This document shows positions 13,611 through 26,513 of a DNA stretch of 64,000 nt, piece after piece (position 1 is the stretch's first letter; every line of letters begins with the position of its first letter). The stretch spans positions 26,339,462 to 26,403,461 of the forward strand of contig CM055113.1 of the NCBI GenBank assembly GCA_029204225.1. Direction: 5' to 3'. Below the pieces are notes generated by a model, which had not been told where the DNA came from, searched no databases, and saw nothing but the letters and a program-made list of their open reading frames with translations. The translations under genes were made by a program, and so were the position numbers. Source of the DNA: Diphasiastrum complanatum. Taxonomy: Eukaryota > Streptophyta > Lycopodiopsida > Lycopodiales > Lycopodiaceae.

Positions 13611-14214
13611 TGTATACTATATTAAATGTAGGAATCAATATGTGAACAAGTCAAGCTACATTGCCGACATCAAATAGAACGTATGTTAAATGAGCAAACC
13701 GATGAAACTACTATTTAACCTGCCATCTGGACATGATATTCACCTTATTCAGATCGCTGATTGGGAATATGCCTCCTAGCATACAAGACAGCTGCTAGTT
13801 TGTCTCGTCGTTGTATCCCAACTGATGTTGGTCCATCTGTGCTCACTCGAATGAAGCTTTCCTCATCTGAAATCTCACTCTCAGAAGAACTATCTCCAGT
13901 GTGGTCAATATCCTGCATGTGCTCCTCATCATGTTGTCCTTGAAAAACCTCTCCGTTGGTAGTTCGCAATCTCTGGACTTCATGCAATGCTTCAGAGCTA
14001 AAGTTCATGGCCTCCCTTTGTTGGACATTGCCATGGTTTGTAGACATGTTCATCAACCTCAACTCAGCCTCAGCCTCAGCCACCCATGTCTCATCAAAAC
14101 TATCTTTGTGTATAATACATAGATTATGTAGGACGAGACAGGTTGCAACCATATCGGGGACATATTGCAGCTTCATGTCATTTTGCTAGAGCAAAATTCT
14201 CCACCTGGACTTTC
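13611..14214 (-). pseudogene. PIF/Harbinger transposase, C-terminal part (locus A)
   Basis: On the minus strand, joined across the Copia insertion, the frames read VERAFGMLK, then KSRWRILL-stop-QNDMKLQYVPDMVATCLVLHNLCI, the conserved end of HARBI1-type DDE transposases, followed by an acidic tail that stops at 13,745. A one-base shift after GMLK and a TAG after RILL break it. The acidic DEEHMQDIDHTGDSSSESE tail is typical of plant copies. 13,611-13,744 is its 3' flank, up to the H2 LTR. The Copia at 14,220-20,378 separates this piece from the middle of the gene. Confidence 0.88.
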
Positions 14215-14219
14215 AACAT
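14215..14219. repeat. Target-site duplication AACAT (left)
   Basis: AACAT here and at 20,379-20,383 flank the Copia LTRs exactly. Removing the element plus one copy restores the transposase sequence (VERAFGMLK). Confidence 0.95.
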
Positions 14220-14902
14220 TGTAAAAATTATAGCAAATAAGGATCCTAAAACACTTGAAATGATGAGGGAAACAATAGATTATGATTTCATAAGATTAGC
14301 ACAAGTTGAACCATCAAAATCCATCAAAAATCTATGCTTGAACTATGCTTGAATGGCCCAAATCCTTGAAGAAGGCTTCACACGTGTGAAAGTACGGCCT
14401 CCCACAGTCTGAGTACTGTACACCAGACCTACATTCAATCCTATAATCTTTAGTAATCACAAGTACTCAAACAATTATGAACATAGAGAGCAATTGCACC
14501 ATTATGAGAGAAAAAACATGAAATTGCTTGATTGATTTTGGTGAGATATCATCACCTATATATACATGATCCATCACGGTTTTGGGCAGGTATGAGTAGC
14601 CCTAAACCTATCCCTAATGCTAATTTTGGTGGATCTTTCATCCCTACCAAGTTAGAGTTGGAATCTTGGAGATCCCTCAACAATGCAAAAATTACCAAAA
14701 ATAGCTCCTATTTTTTCTCCCTTGTATCTAAGCATAATTTGGACTCATTCCAAAGGTTCTAACACTTAGGTCTACTTGAGAGCATCCTTATGAATGGAAT
14801 CCTATGCTATTTGGCACGTGTGACAAGCCACATCATGACCATCTAACTATTTACAAGTCATATGACCAAAACTAGTCAAGCTAGAATTGTGAATTTTTAA
14901 CA
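14220..14902 (-). repeat. Copia-1 3' LTR
   Basis: On the plus strand it begins TGTAAAAATTATAGC and ends GAATTTTTAACA. The bases just inside it (14,903-14,915) read as GAGGAGGAG in element sense, a polypurine tract for plus-strand priming. Confidence 0.95.
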
Positions 14903-14916
14903 CTCCTCCTCACTAT

Positions 14917-17900
14917 CTAGCTTGGTTCAATCATTGCTTTACTAATCACTCCAAGTGATGATCTGAACTTCATAAAAGGTGTCTTTTGAAGTGGTTTAGT
15001 AAGTAGATCAGCTACACATTCATTTCTTGGAACATGCTCCAAAGCAATCTCCTTGGCTTGCACCATTTCTCTCACAAAGTGATGGCATATCTCAACGTGC
15101 TTAGATCTTGCATGGAAGATTGGGTTAGATGCAAGGTATTGGGCTGATATATTGTCATTGTAGATGATTGGTGCCTCCTCTAAATCCATGATCTTTAGTT
15201 CCACCAATAATCTCTTGATCCAAAGTTTCTCCTTTGTAGTGGTTGTCAAAGCTTTGTACTCGGCCTCGGTTGAAGATAGAGATATAGTTTCTTGCTTTTT
15301 TGAAAGCCATGAAACCACACCTTCTCCTATGAAAGTTGAATAGGCACTTGTTGATTTCCTATCCCTCTTGTCCCCTGCAAAATCTGAATCACTAAATGCA
15401 TGAAGGTTAATCACATCTCCTCTATATAGAATCCCAAAATCCAATGTACCCGAGATGTATCTTAGAATCCTCTTAGCCTTTTTCCAATGGATATTCAATG
15501 GCTTTTGCATGGATTGGCTCAACCTACATACACTAAATCTAAGATCTGGTCTAGTTATAGTGATCCACATTAAGGAACCTATAAGTTGCCTAAACAAAGT
15601 GATGTCCATGAAGGATCTTTCATCATCTTCATTTGGCACTTTTACATCTTGCTCCATTGGTGTGTCAACACTTTTGCATACTTCCATCTTAAACTTCTTC
15701 AAAAGACTTTGAGCATAGTTTACTTGACTTATAAAGATAAAATCAGACCCTCTAAGTACTTCTATGCCTAAGATGAAGTGAAGACACCCTAGATCTACCA
15801 TCTTGAACTCTAAGGATAGATCTATCTTGATTTTTTCAATACCATCAACACTATTTCCACTAATGATGATGTCATCTACATAAATGAGTAAAAGTACAAT
15901 ACCAACATCATCAAACTAAATGTAAAGAGTGGGATCATATTCACTTTGAACAAAAGAAAGTGAAATAAGACAGCAATGTAGTCTTGAATTCCAAGATCTC
16001 GAGGCTTGCTTCAAGCCATAGATGCTTCTTTGGAGATGGCATACTTTGTTCTCCATTCCATGCTTGATGAACCCTTGTGGATGCTCCATATAGATATCCT
16101 CTTCCAAAAAACCATTCAAGAAAGCATTAGAGACATCCATTTGACATAGAATCCATCCAAAATGTGATGCAAGTGCAATGATTAGCCTTATTGTGACCAT
16201 CTTGGCCACAGGTGCAAAAGTTTCCTCATAGTCTATCCCTCTCTCTTGAGCATAACCTTTTGCAACTAACCTTGCTTTATGTTTGTTAACACTCCCATTT
16301 GCATTCAACTTAAGCTTGAAGACCCACTTGCATCCTATTACATTCCTTTGAGGTCTCTCAACAAGCAACCAAGTTTCATTCTCAATCAAGGCATCATACT
16401 CATCCAACATAGCTTTATACCATTCTTTGGAGTTCAATGCATCTTCAACATTAGATGGTTCTTCAAAACTAGATAAAGCATAAGAAGTGGATAAGATACC
16501 CTCAACTTGCTGTCCTTTGCCTTGATATGTGAGCCTTGATGGCTCCACTTTTGCCCTTGAAGATCTCCTTGGTGTGGTAGGTGGGTTTGGTGCTTGCTCC
16601 TCCATGAGCTCCTCCTCGAAACCAAGATCTTGCTCCTCGGCCATCTTCTTCTTGATTGTTGGAGCACTTGAGCCTTCTTCAAGCATATGCATATGATGTT
16701 CATCAAAGATGACATCCCTTGAAACAACAAATTTGTTCAAGGATGGGAGATAGACTCTGTAGCCCTTGCTTGAGCTTGCATATCCAAGCATGATCCCTCT
16801 TGTGGAAGATGGATCCTCCTTGGTTCTTGTTTCCAATGGCACATGCACATAACATATACACCCAAAAACTTTCAAGTGATTAAGATTGGGTTTCTTTCCA
16901 TACAACATCTCATAAGGAGTTTTTCCTTCAATTGCTTTGCAAGACACCCTATTCATCAAGTAGTTTGCACATACAAGAGACTCACCCCAAAAGGATTTGG
17001 GCAAACAAGCATCTAATCTTAAAGCCTTAGAACATTCACATAATGTTCTATTCCTTCTTTCAGCAACTCCATTTTGTTGAGGAGTGTAAGGACAAGAAGT
17101 CTCTTTCTTGATCCCTTCCTCCTCACGAAAGGCCTTGAACTCATTGGAGATGAATTCTCCACCATTGTCACTTCTAAGAATCTTGATGCTATGATTATGA
17201 TGCTTTTCCACAAACAACTTGAACTTTACAAAAGTATCAAATACTTGAGACTTGAAGGAAAATAAGAACACCCAACAATATCTTGAGTAGTCATCAATGA
17301 AGGTTAAAAACATGGATGAACTTCCATTAGATTTGGTGCTAGCAATGTGCACATCCGAGTGTATGAGTTCAAGAGGATGAGATGACTTTGTGATGGAGTT
17401 AGGAAACACCTTCTTATGTGCCTTGGATAAGGCACAAGCTTCACAAACCTTGTCTTCCTTCTCAATAGACCTTGGTAGGCCTAAAGCATACTCCTCCTTG
17501 ATCATAGCCTCCATGGAACCCGAGTTGACATGTCCAAGTCTTTTGTGCCATAAAGTAAAAGTAGATATCTTGCTCTTCTCGGCCAACATGACAACATTAG
17601 TATCCACAAATGCATCCAACTTATAAAGTTTGCCAAGTCTAGTGCCCTTAGCCACTATCTTACCCTTCTTCTTGATGAAACATTCACTTGAAACAAAGTC
17701 AACATTGAAACCATTGTCTACCATTTGGCCAACACTTAGTAGATTCTTTGTTATTGTAGGAATGTACAAAACACCTTCTATGTTGATCATTTTGGAAGAT
17801 CCTAAGCAAAGAGAAATTCTACCAACTCCTTCAATCTTACAAGCTTCATCATTTGCTGTATAGATAGACTTTATAGGTCCATCATAAGATAAGAGAGAAG

Positions 17901-18885
17901 AGAAAAACTCCCTTTTACTAGTCATGTGTGAACTAGCACCCGAGTCAATCCACCAAGGATCTTCTCCTTTGAAGCTTGTTGAAGAAAATATGGACATCAT
18001 GAGAGAGTCCTCATGTGAACTCTCCTCCTCCTCCTCTTTGCTCATGTTGGCTTGGCTTTGATCTTGCTTCCTCTTGAAGCATTCCGAGGCATAATGCCCC
18101 ATCTTGCTACAATAGTAGCACTTCACCTTTGATTTGTCCTTCTTGACTTTGGTGGTTGATGGAGATGCCTTTGAGGGTCCTTCTTGATCCTCAAGCTTTG
18201 TAGGCTTCTTGAATGTTGATACTTTGCCTTTGGACTTGCCTTTTCCTTTGGTGAAGAGAGCTTGGTCATCTCCACCTTGGATGGAAAGCCTATCCATCCT
18301 CTCTTGCATTTGGCTCCTTCTTGATTCCTCGGCCATGAGTGTGCCTTGGAGTTCTTCAAGTATGGGTAGCTTACCCATAATTGCATATCCCTGAACCAAA
18401 TTGTCAAATTCAAAGCTTAGTCCATTCAATATGAGTTGAACAAGCTCTTCATCCTTGATAGGATCACCTATAAAGGCTAGCTCTTTGTTCAATTCCTTTA
18501 CTCTTAGGACAAAAGTATGTGCACTCTCTCCTTTCTTTTGATAGCTTCTATAGATTTGATTCTTCAAAGCTAACATTCTAGTTTGGTTCTTGGATTCATA
18601 GACCTTTTGCAAAGTCTCCCAAGCATCTTGAGCTGAAGTGCAATCTCCTACCTCTCTTAAGAGTTCATTTGCAACATTCATTTTTATGCAATGTAGTGCA
18701 ACATTGCACCTCTTGATGTATTTGGCTTTTTCTTGAGGATGAATAGGTTCACCCTCCTTACCATTTACAATTTCCATCAGATCTTGCATGATCATGATAG
18801 ATTCCATTCTAACTTTCCATATAGAATAGTTAGTTTTGTTGAGCCTTTCATTAGTATCCAAAAGATATGCATTTATAGATGCCAT
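14917..18885 (-). CDS. Copia-1 Gag-Pol polyprotein with one in-frame TAG
   Basis: ATG at 18,885. One frame of about 1,322 codons runs to 14,917, interrupted only by TAG at 15,918-15,916. Order: gag (KTNYSIWKVRMESI, ANELLREVGDC); CCHC zinc knuckle CYYCSKMGHYASEC near residue 256; protease WWIDSGASSHM near 312, with D as catalytic residue; integrase with its HHCC region (LWHKRLGH...CEACALSKAHKK) and DDE core (IHSDVHIAS, RSDNGGEF, PQQNGVAERRNRTL); reverse transcriptase (CKWVFKLKLN, QMDVSNAFLNG, YGLKQASRSW, then YVDD just after the TAG); RNase H (SDSDFAGD, STEAEYKAL). It makes the Gag particle and the enzymes that copy and integrate the element. The TAG falls just before the YVDD box and would truncate RT, so it looks like a recent null mutation rather than a programmed gag-pol stop. 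Confidence 0.95.
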
Positions 18886-19696
18886 CTAGTCTCCTAATCA
18901 AGGACTTGACACAAATGAAGGTTACTTCTGTTGATTTGATTGAAGGTCTACCTTATCCCACTTCTTAGGGACCTGAAAAGATCAGTAATAGACTTCCTAT
19001 AAAGATCTAAGAATGATCTCTAACAAAATCAAATCATATAATACTAGAAACAATGCACTTGCTTGATTGAAGTAGACAATACTAGTAGAATTGCCCCTCT
19101 TTCTATAAAGAACATTAAAGCTTCCAAATGATCTGATCAAGAGTGAATTTAAGCAACCTAATATACTTCCAAAATCACTTGTAAAAGATCTAAATGGAAC
19201 TTAATGAGGATGCAACACAATCTACTATCCAATCACAAGCAAAAAATGATCAAAATTGATGAAAAATTGATCTAATTTGGTGCATAAGTCAAGCAATGGT
19301 TGGACTGAACCTAAATCACTTTAGGAGGTGCCTACTACACCCTAGAACAGCCTTGAAGAGTCCCCAAAACTCTGATCTTCCCTCTCCTTGAATGCTAGAA
19401 AGCCTCCTCTATGAAATCACCTCCAAAACTCGCTTAGAAATCAATGCTTGGAGCAAGCAAAACTTGCTATCTTCGTAATGTGAATTGAATTCAACTTTGC
19501 CTCTGGTTTTAGACACCTAAACACCTGCAAATGAAGTCACACAACACCAATCTCCAATGTATTTGACTCACTTTGAGTTCTAGAATCAATACTAGATGCT
19601 AAGATCCAATCTACACAAGATTTAGATCAAAAATTGTGATCAAATTGAATGCAAACCAAGGATTTAACTCATTTCAGCCTTTAGGCTCTGATACCA
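18886..19696 (-). other. Copia-1 leader with PBS
   Basis: About 810 bp of untranslated leader between 5' LTR and gag ATG. The PBS TGGTATCAGAGCC is the reverse complement of 19,684-19,696 and touches the LTR directly, pairing with initiator-Met tRNA. No other gene is seen. Confidence 0.92.
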
Positions 19697-20378
19697 TGTA
19701 AAAATTACAGCAAATAAGGATCCTAAAACACTTGAAATGATGAGGGAAACAATAGATTATGATTTCATAAGATTAGCACAAGTTGAACCATCAAAATCCA
19801 TCAAAAATCTATGTTTGAACCTCACTAAATGGCCCAAATCCTTGAAGAAGGCTTCACACGTGTGAAAGTACGGCCTCCCACAGTCTGAGTACTGTACACC
19901 AGACCTACATTCAATCCTATAATCATTAGTAATCACAAGTACTCAAACAATTATGAACATAGAGAGCAATTGCACCATTATGAGAGAAAAAACATGAAAT
20001 TGCTTGATTGATTTTGGTGAGATATCATCACCTATATATACATGATCCATCACGGTTTTGGGCAGGTATGAGTAGCCCTAAACCTATCCCTAATGCTAAT
20101 TTTGGTGGATCTTTCATCCCTACCAAGTTAGAGTTGGAATCTTGGAGATCCCTCAACAATGCAAAAATTACCAAAAATAGCTCCTATGTTTTCTCCCTTG
20201 TATCAGAGCATAATTTGGACTCATTCCAAAGGTTCTAACACTTAGGTCTACTTGAGAGCATCCTTATGAATGGAATCCTATGCTATTTGGCACGTGTGAC
20301 AAGCCACATCATGACCATCTAACTATTTACAAGTCATATGACCAAAACTAGTCAAGCTAGAATTGTGAATTTTTAACA
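19697..20378 (-). repeat. Copia-1 5' LTR
   Basis: 682 bp, near-identical to 14,220-14,902. It ends TTTTTAACA on the plus strand, followed by the TSD copy. It carries the element's promoter by position; a CTATATATACATG stretch near 20,031-20,043 is a possible TATA box but lies on the plus strand, so its role is uncertain. Confidence 0.95.
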
Positions 20379-20383
20379 AACAT

Positions 20384-20815
20384 ACCAAATGCTCGCTCAA
20401 CTGCCATTCTAGTGCTTGATTGTGCATAATTCCAATTGTACTCAACAATAGACTAACCGTCCTTATGACCTTTAAATGGACTTAGCATCCAATCCCTTGG
20501 TGGGTAAGCTGCATCCCCAACCAAGCAACCCAACCGAACAGCTCTGGCCAATTTTTGATTGCTTGAAGAAAGACCAATCGTGCATACTACCTGCCCAACC
20601 AACATCAAAATCCAATACTAGACAACGTGTATTCACCACAATTTGCAAAAGAATTGAATGAAACCCTTTTCTATTGTAATAGTCTTGTGGATTTTGTGTG
20701 GGGCCAATTATGGGGATATGGCACCCATCTATTGCACCCACAACAAAATGAATACCCTTGATGGCTTCAAACTCTGATGGATACTGACTCATGCAATTTT
20801 CAGATGGCCATTATG
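20384..20815 (-). pseudogene. PIF/Harbinger transposase, catalytic middle (locus A)
   Basis: Minus strand. From 20,792 it reads MSQYPSEFEAIKGIHFVVGAIDGCHIPI, then NPQDYYNRKGFHSI, VGWAGSMHDW, and after a one-base frame change LVGDAAYPPRDWMLSPFK...YNWNYAQSSTRMAVERAFG. This is the DDE nuclease of HARBI1-like transposases: first D in AIDG, second D in GDAAYP, E in VERAFG. There is also a stop near 20,455. The N-terminal side is cut at about 20,815 by Copia-2; the matching N-terminal sequence survives at 62,544-62,850 in locus B. Confidence 0.92.
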
Positions 20816-23800
20816 TTTTGAGAGTAAAAGATATTCATAGAGAGCTTGCTTGGATTGGTGATTCCATCAATCAAAATGAGCTAGTTCAAGTCATTCTCAA
20901 TGACTTGGAGAAGTGAATTTGATAACCTTGTCCAATCCTATGCCATTAAGGAGGAGCTACCAAGTTTGGAGGCTCTCCAAAGTGTGCTAATTTCAGAAGA
21001 ATCAAGACAAGAATACAAACTCTTGAGGATGGACAAGCTTTCTAAGAAGATCAAGTGCTTTTATTGTGGCAAGAAAGGTCATTATGCCACCAATTGCTTC
21101 AAAAAGAAGAATCAACTCAAGCAAGCCAATATTACCAATGAGAAGGAAGACACTATTGCAAGTGATGGAGAGGGATCTCTTATGGTCTCTAGTTTCTCAT
21201 CTACTCCTTTCAAGAAGGACGGCCTATGGTATATTGATAGTGGAGCCTCTTCACATATGTGTAGCTCCAAGGACTCTTTCTCTTCTATTGCACCTTATGT
21301 TGGAGTCAAAAAATCAATATACATTGCAAATGGTTTTGAATGTCCTATTGAAGGCATAGGGAACATTCCCTTGAAGCTTGCATCCTCTAAAGTTCTTTCT
21401 CTCTCTAGAGTTCTTTATGTACCTAAGCTTACCAAGAATCTTATTAGTGTTGGCCAATTGCTTGATAATGGCCTTGATGTAAAATTCAATGTTGATACTT
21501 GCACTATCAAGAAGAATGATGAGATACTTGCATTAGGATCTAGACTTGGTGGCATATATAAACTAGATCCAAATGAGTATGTGAATGCTTGTAATGTTGC
21601 TCTTGTGAACAAGCTCTCTATGGAGGAATTATGGCATAGGAGATTGGGACATCCCAACTACAAATCCATGCTCTCTATGATCAAAGAAGCCAAAGCTATT
21701 GGCTTGCCAAAGTCACTCTCCAAGAAGATCAAGCCTTGTGAGGCTTGTGCTATTGCTAAATCTCACAAAAAGCCATTTACAAGATCTTACTATCAAAAGC
21801 AAGCATCCTTTGGAGTTAATCCACTCGGATGTGCATTTCTCATCAACTACAAGCAAGGGAGGAGCCACTTGTTTTGTTACTTTCATTGATGATTACACAA
21901 GATTCACTTGGATATATCTTCTTGCTTCTAAATCTATGGTGTTTGATCATTTCCTTATTTTCAAAGCTTATGTAGAGAAGCAATTCTCATTCAAGATTAA
22001 AGCTATTAGAAGTGATGGAGGTGGTGAATATATCTCCAATAAATTTCAAGTTTTTTGTGAGCTTGAAGGCATTAAAAGAGAGTTTTGTGAGCCTACTCTC
22101 CATCTCAAAATGGAGTGGTCGAGAGAAAGAATAGATCTCTATGTGAATGTGCAAAATCTATGTGAATTGAGGCATCTTTGCCCAAAGATTTTTGGGGAGA
22201 AGCCATTAATTGTGCAAATTATCGTTGCAATAGGCTCCCACATATAGCTCTTGGAGGAATCCATGAGAGATAGATCCGAGCCTAAGAGGCTCTCATATGT
22301 TGACAAAGGCAAACAAGTGGATCTTGATTCTACTAATTATGTTTTTTATGTCTCTCATGAAGAGCCAAAGAATGTACAAGAGGCACTCAACACCAAGGAG
22401 TGGTATGATGCCATGAAGCAAGAGTATGATGTATTGATCACCAACAATACTTGGGAGCTTGTGGATCCTCCATCCAACAAGCATGTGATTGGTTGCAAGT
22501 GGGTATTTCGGATCAAGTTCAATCATGATGGCACCATCAACAAGCATAAAGCAAGATTATGTGCCAAAGGATTTGCTCAAATCCATGGTCTTGATTATGA
22601 GGAGACCTTTGCACCCGTTGCAAAGATGGTGACAATAAGAATTCTTATTTCTCTTGCTTGTTTTTTCAAGTGGAAGGTGTTCCAATTAGATGTATCCAAT
22701 GCTTTTCTAAATGGTTATCTTGAGGAGGAGATCTATATGGAACAACCTCAAGGATTCATCAAGGATAAGTCCAAAGTGTGCTTGCTCTTCAAAAGTCTTT
22801 ATGGACTCAAGCAAGCACCAAGATCATGGTATTCAAGACTTAACTCTTTTCTTATCTCACTAGGATTTACTCTTAGTGACTATGATCCTTCCATGTATCT
22901 AAAGTTTGTTGATAGCAATATTGTCATTCTTCTAATTTATGTTGATGACATTATTCTTTGTGGAAGTTGTATCAAGCTAGTTGATGAAACCAAGCTAGCA
23001 CTTGGATGTGAGTTTAAAATGCAAGATCTAGGAGAGATGCATTACATCCTAGGCCTAGAAATTGATTTTTATGAAAATCATGTCTTTATATGCCAATCTA
23101 GATATGCTCACTCTATGTTGAAAAAATTCCATATGGAAAATTCTAAGAGCATAGATACTCCAATGGAGCAAATTGTAAAAGATCCTAATAAAGGTGATGA
23201 AAGATCCTTTGAGGACATCACACTTTTTAGGAGTCTTGTAGGCTCCTTGATTTGGCTTACCATTACTAGGCCCGATCTAAGTTTTTGTGTGCACAAATTG
23301 AGTCAATTTATGCAAGATCCTAAGATCCATCTTTGGAAGATGGCCAAGAGGATTCTAAGATATGTATCTTCATCTTGTGATTATGGTCTACTCTATAAAA
23401 GTGAAGATCTATCCATTATTGGCTACTCGGATTCGGACTTTGCAAGTGACAAGATGGATCAAAAGTCTATTGGTGCATACACTATCTTTCTTGGAGGCAA
23501 TCTAATATCTTGGCTTTCCAAAAAACAAGATACTATATCTCTCTCTTCATGTGAGGCCGAGTACAAAGCACTCACTACAACTACCAAAGAAGTGCTTTGG
23601 ATCAAGAGGTTATTAATGGAGCTAAAGTGCATGAAGGAGGATGATCTACCAATGATCAAGTGTGATAACATCTCGGCCTAAGCTCTTGCCAATAATCCCA
23701 TATTTCATGCAAGAAGCAAGCACATAGAAGTGGCACACCATTTTGTGAGAGAAAAGCTTATTGGAGGAGAAATCTATTTGGAGCATGTCAACTCGTCCTC

Positions 23801-23903
23801 TTGTATTGCCGATCTACTCACTAAGCCTTTGAGCAAAAGTGCTTTCATCAAGCATAGATCTAATCTTGGAGTTATATCAAGATCAATGCTCAAATCTTCA
23901 TAG
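20816..23903 (+). pseudogene. Copia-2 gag-pol, 5'-truncated and broken
   Basis: Starts within gag (LRVKDIHRELAWIGDSINQNELVQ), a stop near 20,914, then zinc knuckle CFYCGKKGHYATNC, protease WYIDSGASSHM, integrase (LWHRRLGHPNYKSM, CEACAIAKSHKK, FIDDYTRFTWIYL, RSDGGGEY), reverse transcriptase (CKWVFRIKFNHDG, QLDVSNAFLNG, LIYVDDIILCG) and RNase H (SDSDFASD, CEAEYKAL), ending LGVISRSMLKSS at 23,903. Breaks: frameshifts around 21,830 and 22,100, a deletion between integrase and RT near 22,247, and a TAA in place of Gln at about 23,679. The 22,251-23,681 frame alone is 476 codons and keeps YVDD. The left junction at 20,815 coincides with loss of the Copia 5' end and of the transposase N-terminus together. 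Confidence 0.93.
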
Positions 23904-23921
23904 ATAATTTTTTAGGAGGAG

Positions 23922-24658
23922 TGTGAAGAATTGAAAAAGATTATCTATGTTAGATATAGGGGTCTTATGTTTTTTACATCAAGCATCTAGGTGTAGGATG
24001 TTGATAGGAATAAATTTGGAATAGATGGCAAATTATGCATTTCCACTTGTAATGCCACTATTGAGCCAAAATAGAGTAAGAGGCTAAACACGTGCCAATT
24101 AGAGTGTAGACAAGTGTAAAGCTTTTGTTTGATGAATTCCAGGAGGTCCAATAAGATTTATAGGTGGAACCTTGTGAGGTCCAATAGGAAATTGAGGTGT
24201 GCTTGAATATAGTCCAATAGAATTAAGAGGTGCATGGATGAATGATCCAATAGGATCAAGAGGTGACAAAATATGGTCCAATCATAGTTAAGTATAGTGG
24301 TAGCTCGTGGACCTACTAGTATCATTGTACTCCTCATTTTGAATCTAATTGATTTGTTGATTTCATGGATTTTGTGAGTTATTGGATTTCTAGCTTTATC
24401 TCTCTACTCGAGAGCTCATGATGCATTTTCTCTCTCTACCCGAAGAGAGCAGCTTGTTTTTACTTGGATTATTTTTTGAATACTTCCCACACATGTGAGT
24501 GAGAGTTGGAAGTGATTGAATGCATGTAGTAGTGTGTTTTTGCCATAGGATCTAAGGTTGATTTTGAATCTCAATCTAGTCTTGATCTTGGTGCATCTAC
24601 ACACCTTAGGAGATCACAAGTACATGCTGTGGACAATCCACACGTGTGAAATTCAACA
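23922..24658 (+). mobile_element. Copia-2 3' LTR
   Basis: 737 bp, TGTGAAGAATTG...GAAATTCAACA, preceded by the polypurine tract TTAGGAGGAG. It matches 59,240-59,976 and 61,803-62,540. It joins the transposase N-terminal fragment at ATGAAGTTCG, the same target position as in locus B, so one insertion preceded the inverted duplication. Confidence 0.93.
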
Positions 24659-24877
24659 ATGAAGTTCGACAAAGCCTTGGACCCGTTCATGCATCCAGGT
24701 AGCTCTTTTAGAGCCTTTTCGACTGGGCATTGAGCAAAATATCTCCAACACTTTGGTATACAATCGTATCCTTTTGGAATGGCTAACAATTCTTACCTTG
24801 GAACAAGCCTCAGCCACATTTAGAAAAATCAAACACAGCAACAAACATGTCATTTGTCTTCTCCTGGCAACATCCAT
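24659..24877 (-). pseudogene. PIF/Harbinger transposase, N-terminal fragment (locus A)
   Basis: ATG at 24,877 opens MDVARRRQMTCLLLCLIFL...WMHERVQGFVELH, broken off by the Copia-2 LTR. In locus B the same 73 codons (59,021-59,239) continue in frame into LPGSYTDKMLKQRMRVSRSTF, the HARBI1 N-terminal helix region. The assignment rests on that continuation and on position, since this stretch is weakly conserved by itself. Confidence 0.7.
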
Positions 24878-25008
24878 TATTTTGGAGCTACATGGAACAA
24901 CATACATCAATTACGACATTGAATAGGTAAGCATTGTATGGAAACACTAGTAGTATAGCAGAATGGAAGCACAACCAATACCATTTTGCACACACACACA
25001 TAACACGT

Positions 25009-25185
<177 letters not shown>

Positions 25186-25370
25186 ATGACTGAGAAATGG
25201 ATGCTCAACCATCAAAAACACTTGTTCTACAAAAATGCTTGCATTGGATTGTTTGTTACAGTTCATACCACTTAAAAAAGTGCATATCCAACCTACCAAA
25301 TTCTCCTTATCTACAACTCTTATATTGCAACAAAACCGTCCAAATGACACAACAACAATCAAGCATGCCG

Positions 25371-25374
<4 letters not shown>

Positions 25375-25457
<83 letters not shown>
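25375..25457. repeat. (CT)n microsatellite, 83 bp
   Basis: Pure CT repeat. The locus B counterpart at 58,534-58,558 is only 25 bp, a threefold length difference between otherwise close copies. Confidence 0.97.
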
Positions 25458-25460
<3 letters not shown>

Positions 25461-25773
25461 CAAGTTACCAATCTATCTCTCCATATCATTCATATAAAGC
25501 ACGATATGAAACACCAACAACTTGAATATAGAAAGATGTTAACAACGTCAACAATACCATGGCCATGTGAACTTTCCAATCACTCCATCTTCACTCTAAC
25601 AATAGAGGATACACAAACAGTTTCCAAATAGTTCATACACTAATCCAGGCACAATAAAGCATGAATATTTCTAAACTTGTTCCATAAAACTCCAACCAAC
25701 TTTCTAACTACATCATGTCTACTCCATCAATGAGAACATAAATATAATTTATACCAAACAAACAAAAAACTCT

Positions 25774-26513
25774 CTATGCATGCTTCATAAAACTACAAAT
25801 AACATCTTTGAGCTCCTTCAAAACATCCAGTCTAGCCTGTTCAAATTCTCTTGCTACTTTTTCCTTCTCAATTTCATGTTTGGCCAAGTTGACTATTGCA
25901 TCTTCGATATTCTCCAAGGAGCGTTTGTCCCTCATTTTTTCATTTGCTATTTTGCTCTTGTCCACCCGCCTCTCTATGCCCACAGGTTCATCACTTGGTT
26001 TCCCTGATGGAAGACCCTCATTATTGGTTTCCATTTCGACTTCTTCCTCCACATCAATAGAACTAACATGTGCATGGCACACGACATGTGCTCTGTTGTG
26101 CATATATTGATCAATAATGTCGAAGTGCTTACATTTTGTGGATCTTTCGTTTCCGGAAATACTATTAGCCAGTTTGTCTTCCTTGTATTCTTTGTAAATC
26201 GTCTTCCATTTTTTTCGACAAGCTTCAACATCTTTATCAAAGTCGGGGCAAGTTGAGCAAAGTTGTACGAACAATTTGTGCCAAACATCAATGCCTTGTT
26301 TTGGTGGCTTCAGAAACTCTTCTTGCATTTGTCCCCGAACGGGACCCTTTTCCTTTTCATGTTTGATTGTGTTTCTGCTTGTGTCTCATTGCCCTGTTGC
26401 AAATTAAAATCTATATGTAGCCCTGGAAAAGTTCTTTTGGCCACAGTTCGTCGTAATGCCAAGTTTTGCAATTGTGTGGATTGTGTGGATGGAACGTATT
26501 CCGAGTCATCCAA
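25774..26513 (-). pseudogene. Harbinger Myb/SANT-like ORF, 82-bp deletion (locus A)
   Basis: Inverted copy of the intact frame at 57,396-58,217. The N-terminal part (SEYVPSTQSTQLQNLALRRT, frame 26,513-26,310) and the C-terminal part (MQEEFLKPPKQGIDVWHKLF..., 26,328-25,774) lie in different frames. An 82-bp deletion, not a multiple of three, removes the segment equivalent to about 57,559-57,640, which encodes the first tryptophan-bearing helix (KRWMEHWVVNLIHVRGQ). The rest keeps the trihelix features DFDKDVEACRKKWKTIYKEYKEDK and a charged C-terminal coiled coil. It would act with the transposase in binding transposon ends. Confidence 0.9.

Larger units (their letters stand above)
14220..20378 (-). 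mobile_element. Full-length Ty1/copia retrotransposon (Copia-1)
   Basis: 6.16 kb on the minus strand: 5' LTR 19,697-20,378, PBS, leader, gag-pol, polypurine tract, 3' LTR 14,220-14,902, and 5-bp TSD AACAT. The LTRs (682 and 683 bp, TGT...ACA) differ at only about ten positions by eye, so the insertion is young relative to its surroundings. It sits inside the Harbinger transposase of locus A, which was therefore already there. One nonsense codon is the only obvious defect in gag-pol. Confidence 0.96.

Noticed and set aside
15916-15918. Programmed stop-codon readthrough in Copia-1
   Set aside because: Readthrough or frameshift signals in retroelements lie at the gag-pol border; this TAG lies within reverse transcriptase next to the catalytic box.
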